Source: an uncultured Gammaproteobacteria bacterium
GTDB taxonomy: Bacteria; Pseudomonadota; Gammaproteobacteria; UBA6429; Thiohalophilaceae
Length of the DNA stretch: 64,000 bases
Direction: 5' to 3'
NCBI GenBank assembly: GCA_937967995.1
Contig: CALBTB010000006.1
Location: forward strand, 248,001 to 312,000
The stretch's first letter is position 1. Each line of letters begins with the position of its first letter. A program made the translations under genes and the position numbers. The notes under the pieces are model-generated. The model had not been told where the DNA came from and made no database searches. It saw nothing but the letters and a program-made list of their open reading frames with translations. Below are positions 8,251 to 15,516 of this stretch, one piece after another.

Positions 8251-9483
8251 ATGGCTCTTATTGTTCAGAAATATGGCGGCACATCAGTCGGTACAGTCGA
8301 CAAGATTCGCGATGTGGCACGCAAGGTCATCGCTACCCAGCAACAGGGTAACGATGTCGTTGTCGTGGTGTCGGCCATGTCTGGTGAAACCAATCGTCTC
8401 ATCGAGCTGGCCAGACAAATCAGCCCGCGTCCGAATCCGCGCGAATATGATGTCATCGTGTCCACGGGTGAACAGGTCACGATCGCCCTGCTGAGTATGG
8501 CAATCATCGATGCCGGTGCGCAGGCGCGATCTTATACTGGACCACAGGTACGTATCCTGACCGATGATGCCCACACGAAAGCACGTATCATGGGTATCGA
8601 TGCGGAGCGAATTCAGTCCGATCTGCAAGACGGCCACATTGTCGTGGTTGCCGGATTCCAGGGGATTGATGAAAATGGCAATATCACCACGCTCGGACGA
8701 GGTGGCTCCGATACGACGGCGGTTGCACTGGCAGCGGCACTGAAGGCTGACGAATGCCAGATCTACACTGATGTGGACGGGGTTTACACCACGGACCCAA
8801 GAGTCGTCCCGCATGCACGACGACTGGACAAGATTACGTTCGAAGAAATGCTGGAAATGGCCAGTCTGGGCTCCAAGGTGCTACAGATTCGGGCCGTGGA
8901 ATTTGCCGGCAAATACGGCGTGCCGTTACGCGTTCTGCACTCGTTTCAGGACGGGCCGGGCACGCTCATAACCTATGAAAATGAAGGTGACGATATGGAA
9001 AATGCTGTCATATCCGGAATTGCATTCAACCGGGACGAGGCCGAACTCACGATTACCGGCGTGCCGGATCAGCCAGGTATTGCCTATCAAATTCTCGGAC
9101 CGATAGGCGAGGCCAATATTGAGGTGGATATGATTATCCAGAATATCGGCGCTGATGGCTGTACAGACTTCACTTTCACCGTGCACCGCAACGATTATCA
9201 CAAAGCACTGGAAATTCTTAAGAAAATCAAGCAAGAATTAGGTGCACGTGAGGCTTCCGGCGATGATACAATTGTTAAAATATCCCTTGTGGGAGTAGGG
9301 ATGCGCTCTCACGCAGGTATTGCCAGCACCATGTTCAGGGCGCTGGCGGCGGAAAATATCAATATCCGCATGATTTCCACGTCCGAAATCAAGATTTCCG
9401 TGGTGGTGGATGAAAAATACCTGGAACTGGCCGTACGGGCCCTGCATGATGCATTTGGGCTGGAACAGCAGCCAGCCGCCTGA
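8251..9483 (+). CDS. lysC: Aspartokinase
   Basis: The 410-residue monofunctional aspartokinase phosphorylates L-aspartate, the first step towards lysine, threonine, methionine and diaminopimelate. The N-terminal kinase domain starts with KYGGTSVG (Lys7 region) and includes TLGRGGSDTTAVALAAAL. Two C-terminal ACT domains (about 265-335 and 345-405, ITGVPDQPGIAYQIL and LVGVGMRSHAGIASTMF) are the usual site of feedback inhibition. The length matches LysC-type enzymes without a fused homoserine dehydrogenase. The ATG follows two tandem copies of CGGGGACAT (8232-8249), either of which could act as ribosome site. It lies between alaS and csrA, as in many gammaproteobacteria. Confidence 0.97.
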   Translation: MALIVQKYGGTSVGTVDKIRDVARKVIATQQQGNDVVVVVSAMSGETNRLIELARQISPRPNPREYDVIVSTGEQVTIALLSMAIIDAGAQARSYTGPQVRILTDDAHTKARIMGIDAERIQSDLQDGHIVVVAGFQGIDENGNITTLGRGGSDTTAVALAAALKADECQIYTDVDGVYTTDPRVVPHARRLDKITFEEMLEMASLGSKVLQIRAVEFAGKYGVPLRVLHSFQDGPGTLITYENEGDDMENAVISGIAFNRDEAELTITGVPDQPGIAYQILGPIGEANIEVDMIIQNIGADGCTDFTFTVHRNDYHKALEILKKIKQELGAREASGDDTIVKISLVGVGMRSHAGIASTMFRALAAENINIRMISTSEIKISVVVDEKYLELAVRALHDAFGLEQQPAA

Positions 9484-9550
9484 AACAGCGGTTTTGGGAG
9501 TTAAAGTTTTTGTTTGGCGCGACCGATACCCAAAAAGAGCGTGCCACTGA

Positions 9551-9604
9551 GCAGGGAACGCATTAATAGTTCAGGAATAACAGCAGATTCAGGAGACGAG
9601 TATT
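9551..9604 (+). promoter_or_regulatory. csrA leader with three GGA motifs
   Basis: Three GGA cores lie close together: 9555-9557 (GCAGGGAACG), 9574-9576 (TTCAGGAATA) and 9592-9594 (TTCAGGAGAC). The last is the ribosome site of csrA. CsrA is known to bind GGA motifs and, in other gammaproteobacteria, to repress its own translation. The arrangement fits autoregulation, but this is inferred. Confidence 0.4.
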
Positions 9605-9787
9605 ATGTTGATTTTGACGCGACGCGTAGGTGAGACGCTCATGATCGGTGATGAAGTCACTGTGACCGTCCTTGGTGTGAAAGGCAACCAGGTGCGTATC
9701 GGCGTCAATGCCCCGAAGGACGTGTCAGTTCATCGGGAAGAAATATACGAACGTATAAAGAACGAACAAAAAGAAGCCCAGGGCTAA
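9605..9787 (+). CDS. csrA: Carbon storage regulator CsrA
   Basis: A 60-residue RNA-binding dimer of the CsrA/RsmA family. It starts with the highly conserved MLILTRRVGETLMIGD. It keeps the RNA-contact region VSVHREEIY with the arginine used in GGA recognition. CsrA binds GGA motifs in mRNA leaders to alter translation and stability, and in relatives controls carbon storage, biofilm and flagellar genes. The downstream flagellar island makes flagellar targets plausible. The gene ends with a rho-independent terminator just before tRNA-Ser. Confidence 0.98.
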   Translation: MLILTRRVGETLMIGDEVTVTVLGVKGNQVRIGVNAPKDVSVHREEIYERIKNEQKEAQG

Positions 9788-9852
9788 CCCCAATTCAACA
9801 GGTCCGTCGGACACTTTACCTCAGGCACAACGACCTGTATCCTTCCCCTTCC

Positions 9853-9875
9853 AAACCCCGTCATGCGGGGTTTTG
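9853..9875 (+). terminator. Rho-independent terminator of csrA
   Basis: The inverted repeat AAACCCCG / CGGGGTTT has an 8-bp stem and a 5-base loop and is followed by a T-rich run. It lies 65 bp after the csrA stop codon and before tRNA-Ser. Confidence 0.8.
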
Positions 9876-9896
9876 TGTTTCAGTACTGAATTCGTC

Positions 9897-9990
9897 GGAG
9901 AGATGGCCGAGTTGGCTGAAGGCGCTCCCCTGCTAAGGGAGTATGGGGTTAATAGCTCCATCGAGGGTTCGAATCCCTCTCTCTCCGCCA
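9897..9990 (+). tRNA. tRNA-Ser (anticodon GCU)
   Basis: The acceptor stem GGAGAGA pairs with TCTCTCC, followed by G and an encoded CCA. The anticodon loop CTGCTAA sits in stem CTCCC/GGGAG and gives anticodon GCU, reading AGC/AGU. The long variable arm and 94-base length are typical of class II tRNA-Ser. Confidence 0.97.
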
Positions 9991-10011
9991 TTTTCCAAAC
10001 GGGCCCTAGTG

Positions 10012-10040
10012 TTGGGCAATCCACAACATATCCGTATAAT
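10012..10040 (+). promoter_or_regulatory. Sigma-70 promoter of tRNA-Arg
   Basis: A weak -35 TTGGGC (10012-10017) lies 17 bp before a perfect TATAAT (10035-10040). A GC-rich discriminator (GACGCCC) follows, as expected for a stringently controlled stable-RNA promoter. It lies between the two tRNA genes, so tRNA-Arg can be expressed separately from tRNA-Ser. Confidence 0.65.
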
Positions 10041-10054
10041 GACGCCCTTCCCAT

Positions 10055-10131
10055 GCGCCCGTAGCTCAGCTGGATAGAGTACCTGGCTACGAACCAGGCG
10101 GTCGGGCGTTCGAATCGCTCCGGGCGCGCCA
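10055..10131 (+). tRNA. tRNA-Arg (anticodon ACG)
   Basis: The acceptor stem GCGCCCG pairs with CGGGCGC, followed by G and an encoded CCA. The anticodon loop CTACGAA in stem CCTGG/CCAGG gives ACG, expected to be edited to ICG and to read CGU/CGC/CGA. The length is 77 bases. Confidence 0.97.
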
Positions 10132-10138
10132 TACAAAC

Positions 10139-10172
10139 AAAAAAGGCCTTCCAAATCTGGTAGGCCTTTTTT
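10139..10172. terminator. Bidirectional rho-independent terminator
   Basis: AAAAAAGGCCT pairs with AGGCCTTTTTT around a 12-base centre. Poly-A on one side and poly-T on the other make it usable from both directions. It serves tRNA-Arg on the forward strand and the Sel1/coiled-coil gene that ends at 10188 on the reverse strand. Confidence 0.85.
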
Positions 10173-10187
10173 GTTTTGCCGTCGCGA

Positions 10188-10910
10188 TTATTTTTTCCCT
10201 TTGCAGATGGTCATCAGCCTGGCGGCTTTGCTCTTGCAGGGATCGGCCTTGAAGCTACTGTCTTCGTTTGGTTGAATTGATTCTGCCGTGTTGATGGATG
10301 AATCTGGTGTGCCTGTTTGCACCTGTTGTTGTGCGTCAGCCGCACGTTGCCTTGCCAGTGCTTCGCGTCGTGCGCGTTCAGCTCGTTGCTGTGCAATACG
10401 TTCCCGTTGTGCTTTGTCCTGCGCACGCTTTCTTGCCAGGGCTTCACGGCGTGCATTTTCAAGTGCACGTTGTCTGGCGATGGCGTCACGGCGTGCTTTT
10501 TCTTCTGCCTGTTGTCGGGCAATAGCTTCCTTTTGTGCCTGTTCAGCCGCACGTTGTCGGTCTATTTCCGCCTGACGCCGTGCCTGTTCTTCCCTGATGC
10601 GGCGCTTGCTGGCTTCCTTGGATGCGCGTATACGTCGTTGTTGATCAAGACGAATGCGTTTTGCCTCGATGGCACCCTGCTGGTGACCCCGGGCCGCCGC
10701 TTTTTCATACATCTCGACTGCCTTGTTTAGATCGCGTGCCGTTCCATGACCTTCTTCATACATGCGGCCGAGTTTCATGAGTGCTTCGACACTGCCGCTA
10801 TCTGCCATTTGTTGCTGAAACTGAAACAGGCTTTTCATGGTGCCCTCGTCGGCGTGCACGGCATGCGCCATGAGTACAATCAGTAATACATTCAGTCTTA
10901 TGAAATTCAT
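10188..10910 (-). CDS. Secreted Sel1-like protein with long Arg/Ala/Gln-rich helical repeat
   Basis: The 240-residue protein has a signal peptide (MNFIRLNVLLIVLMAHAVHA). One Sel1/TPR-like unit follows (about 41-75, ALMKLGRMYEEGHGTARDLNKAVEMYEKAAARG). A long charged helix of five consecutive 14-residue repeats then runs from about 123 to 191, with consensus (E/D)xARREAIARQRAx. The C-terminal tail has two cysteines (DPCKSKAARLMTICKGKK) that could form a disulfide. It is the last gene of a tight reverse-strand operon with a PstS-like protein (6-bp gap) and a porin-like barrel. I do not recognise a named family. The long single helix could span or scaffold part of the periplasm. A function cannot be assigned. 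Confidence 0.8.
   Translation of the reverse strand: MNFIRLNVLLIVLMAHAVHADEGTMKSLFQFQQQMADSGSVEALMKLGRMYEEGHGTARDLNKAVEMYEKAAARGHQQGAIEAKRIRLDQQRRIRASKEASKRRIREEQARRQAEIDRQRAAEQAQKEAIARQQAEEKARRDAIARQRALENARREALARKRAQDKAQRERIAQQRAERARREALARQRAADAQQQVQTGTPDSSINTAESIQPNEDSSFKADPCKSKAARLMTICKGKK
10338..10544 (-). repeat. Five tandem 42-bp coding repeats (14-residue helix units)
   Basis: Within the Sel1-like gene, five successive 14-codon units encode EQAQKEAIARQQAE, EKARRDAIARQRAL, ENARREALARKRAQ, DKAQRERIAQQRAE and a last unit beginning RARREALARQRAA. Fourteen residues is two heptads, fitting a continuous alpha-helix or coiled coil. The DNA copies have diverged enough not to be recent exact duplications. 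Confidence 0.75.
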
Positions 10911-10916
10911 TCGACG

Positions 10917-11351
10917 TTAACGTATGGTCAATAGTGCCTTAACGCTGTTATCAAGATTTTTCTTGTCTATATAGCCGATGGCGCCGGGATTATTTGCGAT
11001 CCAGTTTTTGACCGCTTCATCACCGCTAATCACCATGGGTGGCTTACCTTTACCGGAGTAACGGCGTTTCGCCCAGTAGCGGTTGACCTGTGTCTCCGAT
11101 TTTCCGAGTATCGCCTGATAGAATGTTTTCCTTGCGTCACTGCCGGGAGCCTGGTCAACAGCCCTGACGCGCGTACCATCAGGGTAGGTTTTGACCTTGT
11201 CCAGGTACATGTCTGCAAGTGTATTTTTTGTGAGACGTTTTTCTTGTGTTGATTTGTTGGTAATGATAACCAGCTCGGCGGCAACAAGTGAACTCGTCAG
11301 TAATAAAGTCAATCCAAATAAATAATTTGTTATCCGTTTTATATTTTTCAT
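10917..11351 (-). CDS. Small PstS-like periplasmic substrate-binding domain protein
   Basis: The 144-residue secreted protein has a signal peptide ending near SSLVAA. It then shows one lobe of a phosphate-type (PBP-like, PstS) binding fold: ELVIITNK, the DxAPGSDARKTFYQAILG segment and GAIGYIDKK near the end. At about 125 mature residues it is half the size of a true PstS. It also has no transporter genes beside it. Such short proteins occur in proteobacteria next to porins or sensor proteins, and their role is not settled. It is the middle gene of the operon porin, PstS-like, Sel1-like (gaps of 12 and 6 bp). Phosphate or another oxyanion is only a guess at its ligand. Confidence 0.8.
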   Translation of the reverse strand: MKNIKRITNYLFGLTLLLTSSLVAAELVIITNKSTQEKRLTKNTLADMYLDKVKTYPDGTRVRAVDQAPGSDARKTFYQAILGKSETQVNRYWAKRRYSGKGKPPMVISGDEAVKNWIANNPGAIGYIDKKNLDNSVKALLTIR

Positions 11352-11363
11352 ACTACTACCTGC

Positions 11364-12494
11364 TTAAAAAATAATATCAAAAGACGCAGAATATACCTGA
11401 CCCTTTTCCGTACCGGACAGCGGGTCGTTATAGAGGCCATAACGCCCAAAACCACCACTGTCTTCGGGATCAACCTGCATGGCTTCAAACTTGAGTGAAG
11501 CGGCATCGGCAACTTCAACACGTAATCCCAGCGCAACAGATGACTGCACAATGGCAAAAGGGCTGTCATCCTTGCCTTTATCGATATCAGCATAAGTCAC
11601 GTATGGCAGGACACTGCCGATTCGGTAACCGACCGTTGCATACCAGGCGTTTTGATCGGGAAAAGCGGCTATCAGGTTTGCGTCCGTATCACGCTGAATA
11701 TACTCGCTGTAAAATACAAAATTGCTTGCATCGACTGTTAGTCCGGCTCCGACGAATGAACCATCCAGATCGGTCTGGCCAAATGCATCGACTTTCGTTG
11801 TCAGTGCGCCAACACGAAACGTCACTTTATCCGTACCAATAGACGCATTTATTCCGGCCATGCCATGTGTTTTAAATGACACAAAGGCATCTTTGTCTGT
11901 AATCGTGTAACCGGTTGGTGGATTGTCCACGGCGGCAGGAATAGCGCGGCCTTTTTTGTTATGACCGGAGCCGGTATAAAACTGTAACAGGTAATTTACA
12001 TCATTGACGGTTTTCTGAAACACCAGGTCCAGGCCTGAAAACGAAGTAATTGGATTTGTGCTGTAAACTTCCAGGGGAGGTCTTATCCAAGGATAAGCAT
12101 ATCCAACATTGCGATAGTCGGATACCATGTAAAACGAACCTTTGACTTTACCAATGCGAAGCGCCAGGTCTTCATTGAAATTATAATTCGCGTAAGCCCA
12201 TTCTGTTTCGATATCGTATCCGGAATTACTGCCGCCTTCCGCCTGCAATACCAGAATAACATCGACTTTTTCACTGACAGTGGCATCAAACTGAATACCG
12301 ATGTGCGACTCACTTGTGTCAAAGTCGACATGTCGCGTATTGGCGACATCATGAAAGTACGTGCTATTTTGCTCATTATCTCCCTTGCTTGCCACAAACG
12401 TTGCATAACCACTGATATCAACTTCCAGTGCGTTGGCGGTTTGCGATAAACAACCACATGCCATCAGCATGGCAGGCCAGCGTTTCAGTTTCAT
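11364..12494 (-). CDS. Porin-like outer-membrane beta-barrel protein
   Basis: The 376-residue protein has a signal peptide (cleavage after TANA). It is built of alternating beta-strand segments with aromatic girdles. The C-terminal strand ends in phenylalanine (SASFDIIF), the recognition signal for the BAM complex. Segments such as VDISGYATFVASKGDN and YSEYIQRDTDAN resemble a family of proteobacterial porin-like proteins found beside PstS-like genes. It is first in a reverse-strand operon and probably lets small solutes reach the neighbouring binding protein. No specificity can be read. The promoter should lie in 12495-12600, but I could not pick it out with confidence. Confidence 0.8.
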   Translation of the reverse strand: MKLKRWPAMLMACGCLSQTANALEVDISGYATFVASKGDNEQNSTYFHDVANTRHVDFDTSESHIGIQFDATVSEKVDVILVLQAEGGSNSGYDIETEWAYANYNFNEDLALRIGKVKGSFYMVSDYRNVGYAYPWIRPPLEVYSTNPITSFSGLDLVFQKTVNDVNYLLQFYTGSGHNKKGRAIPAAVDNPPTGYTITDKDAFVSFKTHGMAGINASIGTDKVTFRVGALTTKVDAFGQTDLDGSFVGAGLTVDASNFVFYSEYIQRDTDANLIAAFPDQNAWYATVGYRIGSVLPYVTYADIDKGKDDSPFAIVQSSVALGLRVEVADAASLKFEAMQVDPEDSGGFGRYGLYNDPLSGTEKGQVYSASFDIIF

Positions 12495-12738
12495 TTACTT
12501 CTCCAGTTTTTATTTTTTGCAGCACCGTATTTAGTCATGGTCTAGACAGGTGCTTCACGTTTTACTATCTGTGAGGCGACATAGTCTGGGTATAAAGGCA
12601 GAGTGATTCAGTACGAAAAGATACAAAAGGTCATTATTTCTGTGTATTTAGGGACAAGAAAGGTCGATGACTTTTACGACAAAAAATCATGCTATTCTAT
12701 ATACTTATTTTGTTTTATCTGGAAGGCACTGATTTTTT
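12495..12738. other. Divergent intergenic region between porin and FHA genes
   Basis: This 244-bp AT-rich region must hold both divergent promoters. A T/A-rich run ending TCTATATACTTATTTTG at about 12692-12712 is the best -10 area for the FHA gene. No convincing -35, sigma-54 or sigma-28 element was found. Confidence 0.4.
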
Positions 12739-13329
12739 ATGCTGAGTAAATTAACGATTCGTTTCAATGGACGAAAAATTGACGAACTGATTGTCAAGCG
12801 TGACCTCATCACAATTGGACGTAAGCTGGATAATGATCTTCGCCTTGAAGACACTACGGTGAGTAGCCATCATGCGCGAATAACCCGTAAGCCTGCCGGT
12901 CTTTATATCGAGGATTGTGAAAGCACGAATGGGACACTGGTCAATGGGGTTAACGTTTCAGACAAGAAGCTCGAAGACGGGGATGTCATCGTTATCGGTA
13001 AATATACGATACGGCATGATGTTATTGAGGTCGATCCACCTACCGTAGAATTTGATCCGACATTACAGATAGGCCGACATGAGCTGGAGCAGGTGTTGTC
13101 GAGGCTGGAGAAAGCGCATATCACCCATTCCGAAAGCTCGATCTCCATCGATAAAAAAACTCTGAACTGGATTGCGCAGGACGAAAACGGTGTCTGGTGG
13201 GGCTTTGAAAACAAACCGGTGCCGGGGTTTCACGGCTGGATTGATGGTCTGGATGGCACCAAGATTCTGCTCAAGCAGGACAATGCATCTAACCCGGAAT
13301 GGCGTGAGAGTTTGCAAAAACTTGCGTGA
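12739..13329 (+). CDS. FHA-domain protein
   Basis: The 196-residue cytoplasmic protein has an N-terminal forkhead-associated domain (about 3-95) with the full phosphothreonine-binding signature: GRKLDND, SSHHARI and STNGTLVNG. The C-terminal half (about 100-196) matches nothing I recognise. It is rich in charged residues and tryptophan (LNWIAQDENGVWWGFENKP). FHA domains bind threonine-phosphorylated partners, usually with Ser/Thr kinases or secretion systems, but none is encoded nearby. It is a single gene with divergent and convergent neighbours, and its partner is unknown. Confidence 0.85.
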   Translation: MLSKLTIRFNGRKIDELIVKRDLITIGRKLDNDLRLEDTTVSSHHARITRKPAGLYIEDCESTNGTLVNGVNVSDKKLEDGDVIVIGKYTIRHDVIEVDPPTVEFDPTLQIGRHELEQVLSRLEKAHITHSESSISIDKKTLNWIAQDENGVWWGFENKPVPGFHGWIDGLDGTKILLKQDNASNPEWRESLQKLA

Positions 13330-13351
13330 AAAAAAGGGGCCTGACGGCCCC
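13329..13351 (-). terminator. Rho-independent terminator of the reverse-strand DUF6316-like gene
   Basis: GGGGCC and GGCCCC form a 6-bp all-GC stem with loop TGAC at 13336-13351. On the reverse strand the stem is followed by a run of T. It abuts the stop codon of the FHA gene and ends transcription of the convergent small gene. Confidence 0.75.
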
Positions 13352-13380
13352 AAATTAATCACCAGTGGGTAAAAAAACTG

Positions 13381-13599
13381 TTATAAGCGCCAGGATGAAC
13401 TGGGGTCTTCGTCTTTACTGTCGGTAATATGTGATTCCAGAAAGGTGGCAGCGCGCTTGCGATCCAGGAACGGTCCGCGAATACCTTCCCGAGTAAAGAC
13501 ATACCAGCCCTGTGTCATGACGTGAAAAAAGCGATCCGGATTACTGCGGTACTGTTCCCCGGCACGCGATTCTGAGTCGTTCTTGTTCATTGTCATCAT
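13381..13599 (-). CDS. Small DUF6316-like protein, copy 1
   Basis: A 72-residue protein with a compact core: YRSNPDRFFHVMTQGWYVFTREG, then GPF, then KRAATFLESHI. The same pattern (NPDR[FY]F, GW, GPF, AA..L) is found in a second gene of this window at 29532-29786, so the two are paralogues. From memory the core fits the domain of unknown function DUF6316 of gammaproteobacteria; the function is unknown. It ends at a clear terminator. It lies between an FHA gene and the tRNA-Arg(CCU)/flgZ region. Confidence 0.7.
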   Translation of the reverse strand: MMTMNKNDSESRAGEQYRSNPDRFFHVMTQGWYVFTREGIRGPFLDRKRAATFLESHITDSKDEDPSSSWRL

Positions 13600-13788
13600 A
13601 CCAACCCCACTCGTTCATCTAATTATTTAATGAGCCTAGTGTAGACAGGCGGTGCTGACGGTTCTGTCAGTCAATGCTTATATAAACGTAAGCTTTATCC
13701 TACAGGGTTAGGCCTGCAAAATTACTTATAAACAGGCGTCTCATGGACGAGTGGTTAAAAAATAGGTACCGGTGGGGAGAAGGGTATA

Positions 13789-13865
13789 TGGTGCCCCCGA
13801 GACGATTCGAACGTCCGACCTAGCGCTTAGGAGGCACTTGCTCTATCCAACTGAGCTACGGGGGC
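13789..13865 (-). tRNA. tRNA-Arg (anticodon CCU)
   Basis: On the reverse strand the acceptor stem GCCCCCG pairs with CGGGGGC, followed by A and an encoded CCA. The anticodon loop CTCCTAA in stem AGTGC/GCGCT gives CCU, reading AGG. It is 77 bases long and lies 36 bp after the flgZ-like gene on the same strand, so read-through from the flagellar operon is possible. No duplicated 3' end (attachment-site scar) is visible nearby. Confidence 0.96.
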
Positions 13866-13901
13866 AGCGAAATCAAGGGCTTAGTGTAGCACAGATAAAA
13901 A

Positions 13902-14612
13902 TCAGTTAGTGCGGCGGTGATTGCGGTCCAGCATGGCCACGATGCGTTCTACATGATTTTGCTGATGTGGCGAGATTTCAATGAATTCGCTTCCGACCAG
14001 GGAATAGCCCTGCTGGGGGAAGTGTCGAATGCTGCGGAGTTCGAGATCGCAGGTGATTTCGCTGCGACCGGGCATGGTGATGGTGGCGTGCTGAATCGCC
14101 TGTTCAGATTCCAGAACCGCACTGGCCGGGTAGTCGAGACGCGTACATAGACCGGAGGCGGAAATGTCCATGATTTTGCCGGTAAATTGCTTCTTCAGTG
14201 GCAGGGGCAGGACGATGGCCAGCGGCTCATCATAGACCCGGGCGCGATAATGGCGGCGGCGCTGCCAGTACAGCAGGTTATCCGGTAATGCGATTCGATA
14301 CAGCGCCAGGCTGATATCGGTTTCGACGGCCTGGACTTTGCTGCTGAACTGGATTCTGACGCCTTTGAGTCGTCCATCAAAATGCAGTGTTGCACCTTTT
14401 TTAATTTTGCGATGACCGGCCGGGGTAGTGATTTCATCCAGGAACAATACATCATCATTCACGGAAACATCGATCACCATTGTGTTGAACAGGGCCGTAT
14501 CGTTGTTAATTCTGACTGTCACAACTGCCCGTGCTGATTGCAGACGCCGCAGCAGACTCACCATATGTGGTTTGTAGGTGACCTGTTGCTCGGCATATTC
14601 CTGTTCGGTCAT
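13902..14612 (-). CDS. flgZ: PilZ-domain flagellar brake protein (YcgR/FlgZ-like)
   Basis: The 236-residue protein has an N-terminal YcgR-type domain (about 15-110) and a C-terminal PilZ domain. The c-di-GMP-binding motifs are intact: the arginine cluster QRRRHYRARV and DISASGL about 45 residues later. Proteins of this family bind c-di-GMP and slow or bias the flagellar motor. It is the last gene of flgA-flgM-flgN-flgZ, only 2 bp after flgN. Pseudomonas has the same order, with FlgZ there acting at the stator. The fold and ligand are clear; the motor target is inferred from family and position. Confidence 0.88.
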   Translation of the reverse strand: MTEQEYAEQQVTYKPHMVSLLRRLQSARAVVTVRINNDTALFNTMVIDVSVNDDVLFLDEITTPAGHRKIKKGATLHFDGRLKGVRIQFSSKVQAVETDISLALYRIALPDNLLYWQRRRHYRARVYDEPLAIVLPLPLKKQFTGKIMDISASGLCTRLDYPASAVLESEQAIQHATITMPGRSEITCDLELRSIRHFPQQGYSLVGSEFIEISPHQQNHVERIVAMLDRNHRRTN

Positions 14613-14614
14613 GT

Positions 14615-15103
14615 CTACACCTTGCCGAGGCTGTGTACCATCTGTTCCTGTTGGTGTGCACCGGAGTGGGAATAACTTTCCGATGAGGTTCCGTTACCTC
14701 GCAGAATGGCCAGCGCTTCACGGGTTCGGCGCTGTTGATTGGCAACCAGTATGCCATTGAGCTGGTTTTGAGAGGCACAACGTTGTCCGCGTACGATAAT
14801 GGATTCCCAGCGCTGCACGATTGCCTGTCTCTGACGCTGTGCAAGGGTGGTGACGTAGCGGCGAATTCCCTCAAAATCCGGTGATATCTGCAGTTGCTGG
14901 CAAAGTTTGTGGCGGGCCTGTTCGGATTGCTCGACCTGTTCGGTCAACTGGCTTTTCTCAGCAGCAATACGCTCGATATCGGGGAACTGATTTTCGACCA
15001 GCGCGGTCTGTTCCTGCTCGAGAAGCTGGTCCAGTCCGTCTAGCTGATCATCAAGACGAGTGAGGAGATCAATCAGGGATTGTGCGTCAGTTATCTGTGT
15101 CAT
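14615..15103 (-). CDS. flgN: FlgN, export chaperone for hook-associated proteins
   Basis: A 162-residue, almost all-helical coiled-coil protein (LIDLLTRLDDQLDGLDQLLEQEQTALVEN near the start). This is the FlgN pattern: a cytoplasmic chaperone that delivers FlgK and FlgL to the flagellar export gate. Sequence conservation in FlgN is weak, but the place 15 bp after flgM and next to flgZ and flgA is diagnostic. Confidence 0.88.
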   Translation of the reverse strand: MTQITDAQSLIDLLTRLDDQLDGLDQLLEQEQTALVENQFPDIERIAAEKSQLTEQVEQSEQARHKLCQQLQISPDFEGIRRYVTTLAQRQRQAIVQRWESIIVRGQRCASQNQLNGILVANQQRRTREALAILRGNGTSSESYSHSGAHQQEQMVHSLGKV

Positions 15104-15118
15104 GTGCCTGCATATGCA

Positions 15119-15427
15119 TTAGAAGTCAGATTCAAAATCGAGCATCTTGTCAGCCACCCGTTCCGGATCAATACGGAACTCACCACTGGACAGGGCATCA
15201 CGAATACGTGCAACACGTGCCTGATCAATTTCCGGTTGTTCTCCCAGTTTTTGCTCAAGCGATTTCAGTCGTGAAGCCATGTCAGTCAGGCTGACAGTGT
15301 CGGCATTACCGCTGGACGATGAACTACTGTTTGAGTCCGAGGAATCACGACGCCGAATCGGTGATACATTCCGATCATCCGTCTGATGTGGGCGGCCCGA
15401 ATTGATTCCTGTGATGTCATGCGGCAT
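15119..15427 (-). CDS. flgM: FlgM, anti-sigma-28 factor
   Basis: A 102-residue protein with a disordered N-terminal half, including a serine-rich run (residues about 31-40). The C-terminal sigma-28-binding region includes VARIRDALSSGEFRIDPERVADKMLDFE, the FlgM signature. FlgM holds FliA (encoded at 46.7 kb) inactive until the hook is finished and FlgM is exported. A sigma-28 promoter lies directly upstream, giving the usual feedback, and flgN follows. Confidence 0.95.
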   Translation of the reverse strand: MPHDITGINSGRPHQTDDRNVSPIRRRDSSDSNSSSSSSGNADTVSLTDMASRLKSLEQKLGEQPEIDQARVARIRDALSSGEFRIDPERVADKMLDFESDF

Positions 15428-15460
15428 TGAATTTAACTCCTAGCACAGCTTGCTATTCCT

Positions 15461-15487
15461 TTATCGTCAAAATTTTGGAAAGCTTTA
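15461..15487 (-). promoter_or_regulatory. Sigma-28 promoter of flgM
   Basis: On the reverse strand, TAAAGCTT (15487-15480) and GACGATAA (15468-15461) are separated by exactly 11 bp. The FliA consensus is TAAAGTTT-N11-GCCGATAA, so there is one mismatch in each box. The predicted start lies about 25-30 bp before the flgM ATG, and a TAGGAG ribosome site lies in between. Confidence 0.8.
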
Positions 15488-15516
15488 GGCAACGAATCTC
15501 ATCATGTTGAAATTAT

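Noticed and set aside
8284..8814. 176-residue frame antisense to lysC
   Set aside because: It is a shadow of the kinase domain coding sequence; lysC is unambiguous.
9873..10064. 63-residue forward frame across tRNA-Ser
   Set aside because: It consists of tRNA sequence and has no ribosome site.
9821..10132. 103-residue reverse-strand frame over the two tRNA genes, starting MARPERFERPTAW
   Set aside because: This is the well-known false frame that appears antisense to tRNA genes; both tRNAs fold correctly on the forward strand.
10288..10575. Cys/Arg/Ser-rich frame opposite the 14-residue repeat gene
   Set aside because: Its periodic sequence is only the complement of the repeat; the real gene has a signal peptide and operon context.
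13741..13788. Possible integration scar beside tRNA-Arg(CCU)
   Set aside because: No second copy of the tRNA 3' end and no integrase gene are visible in the flanks.
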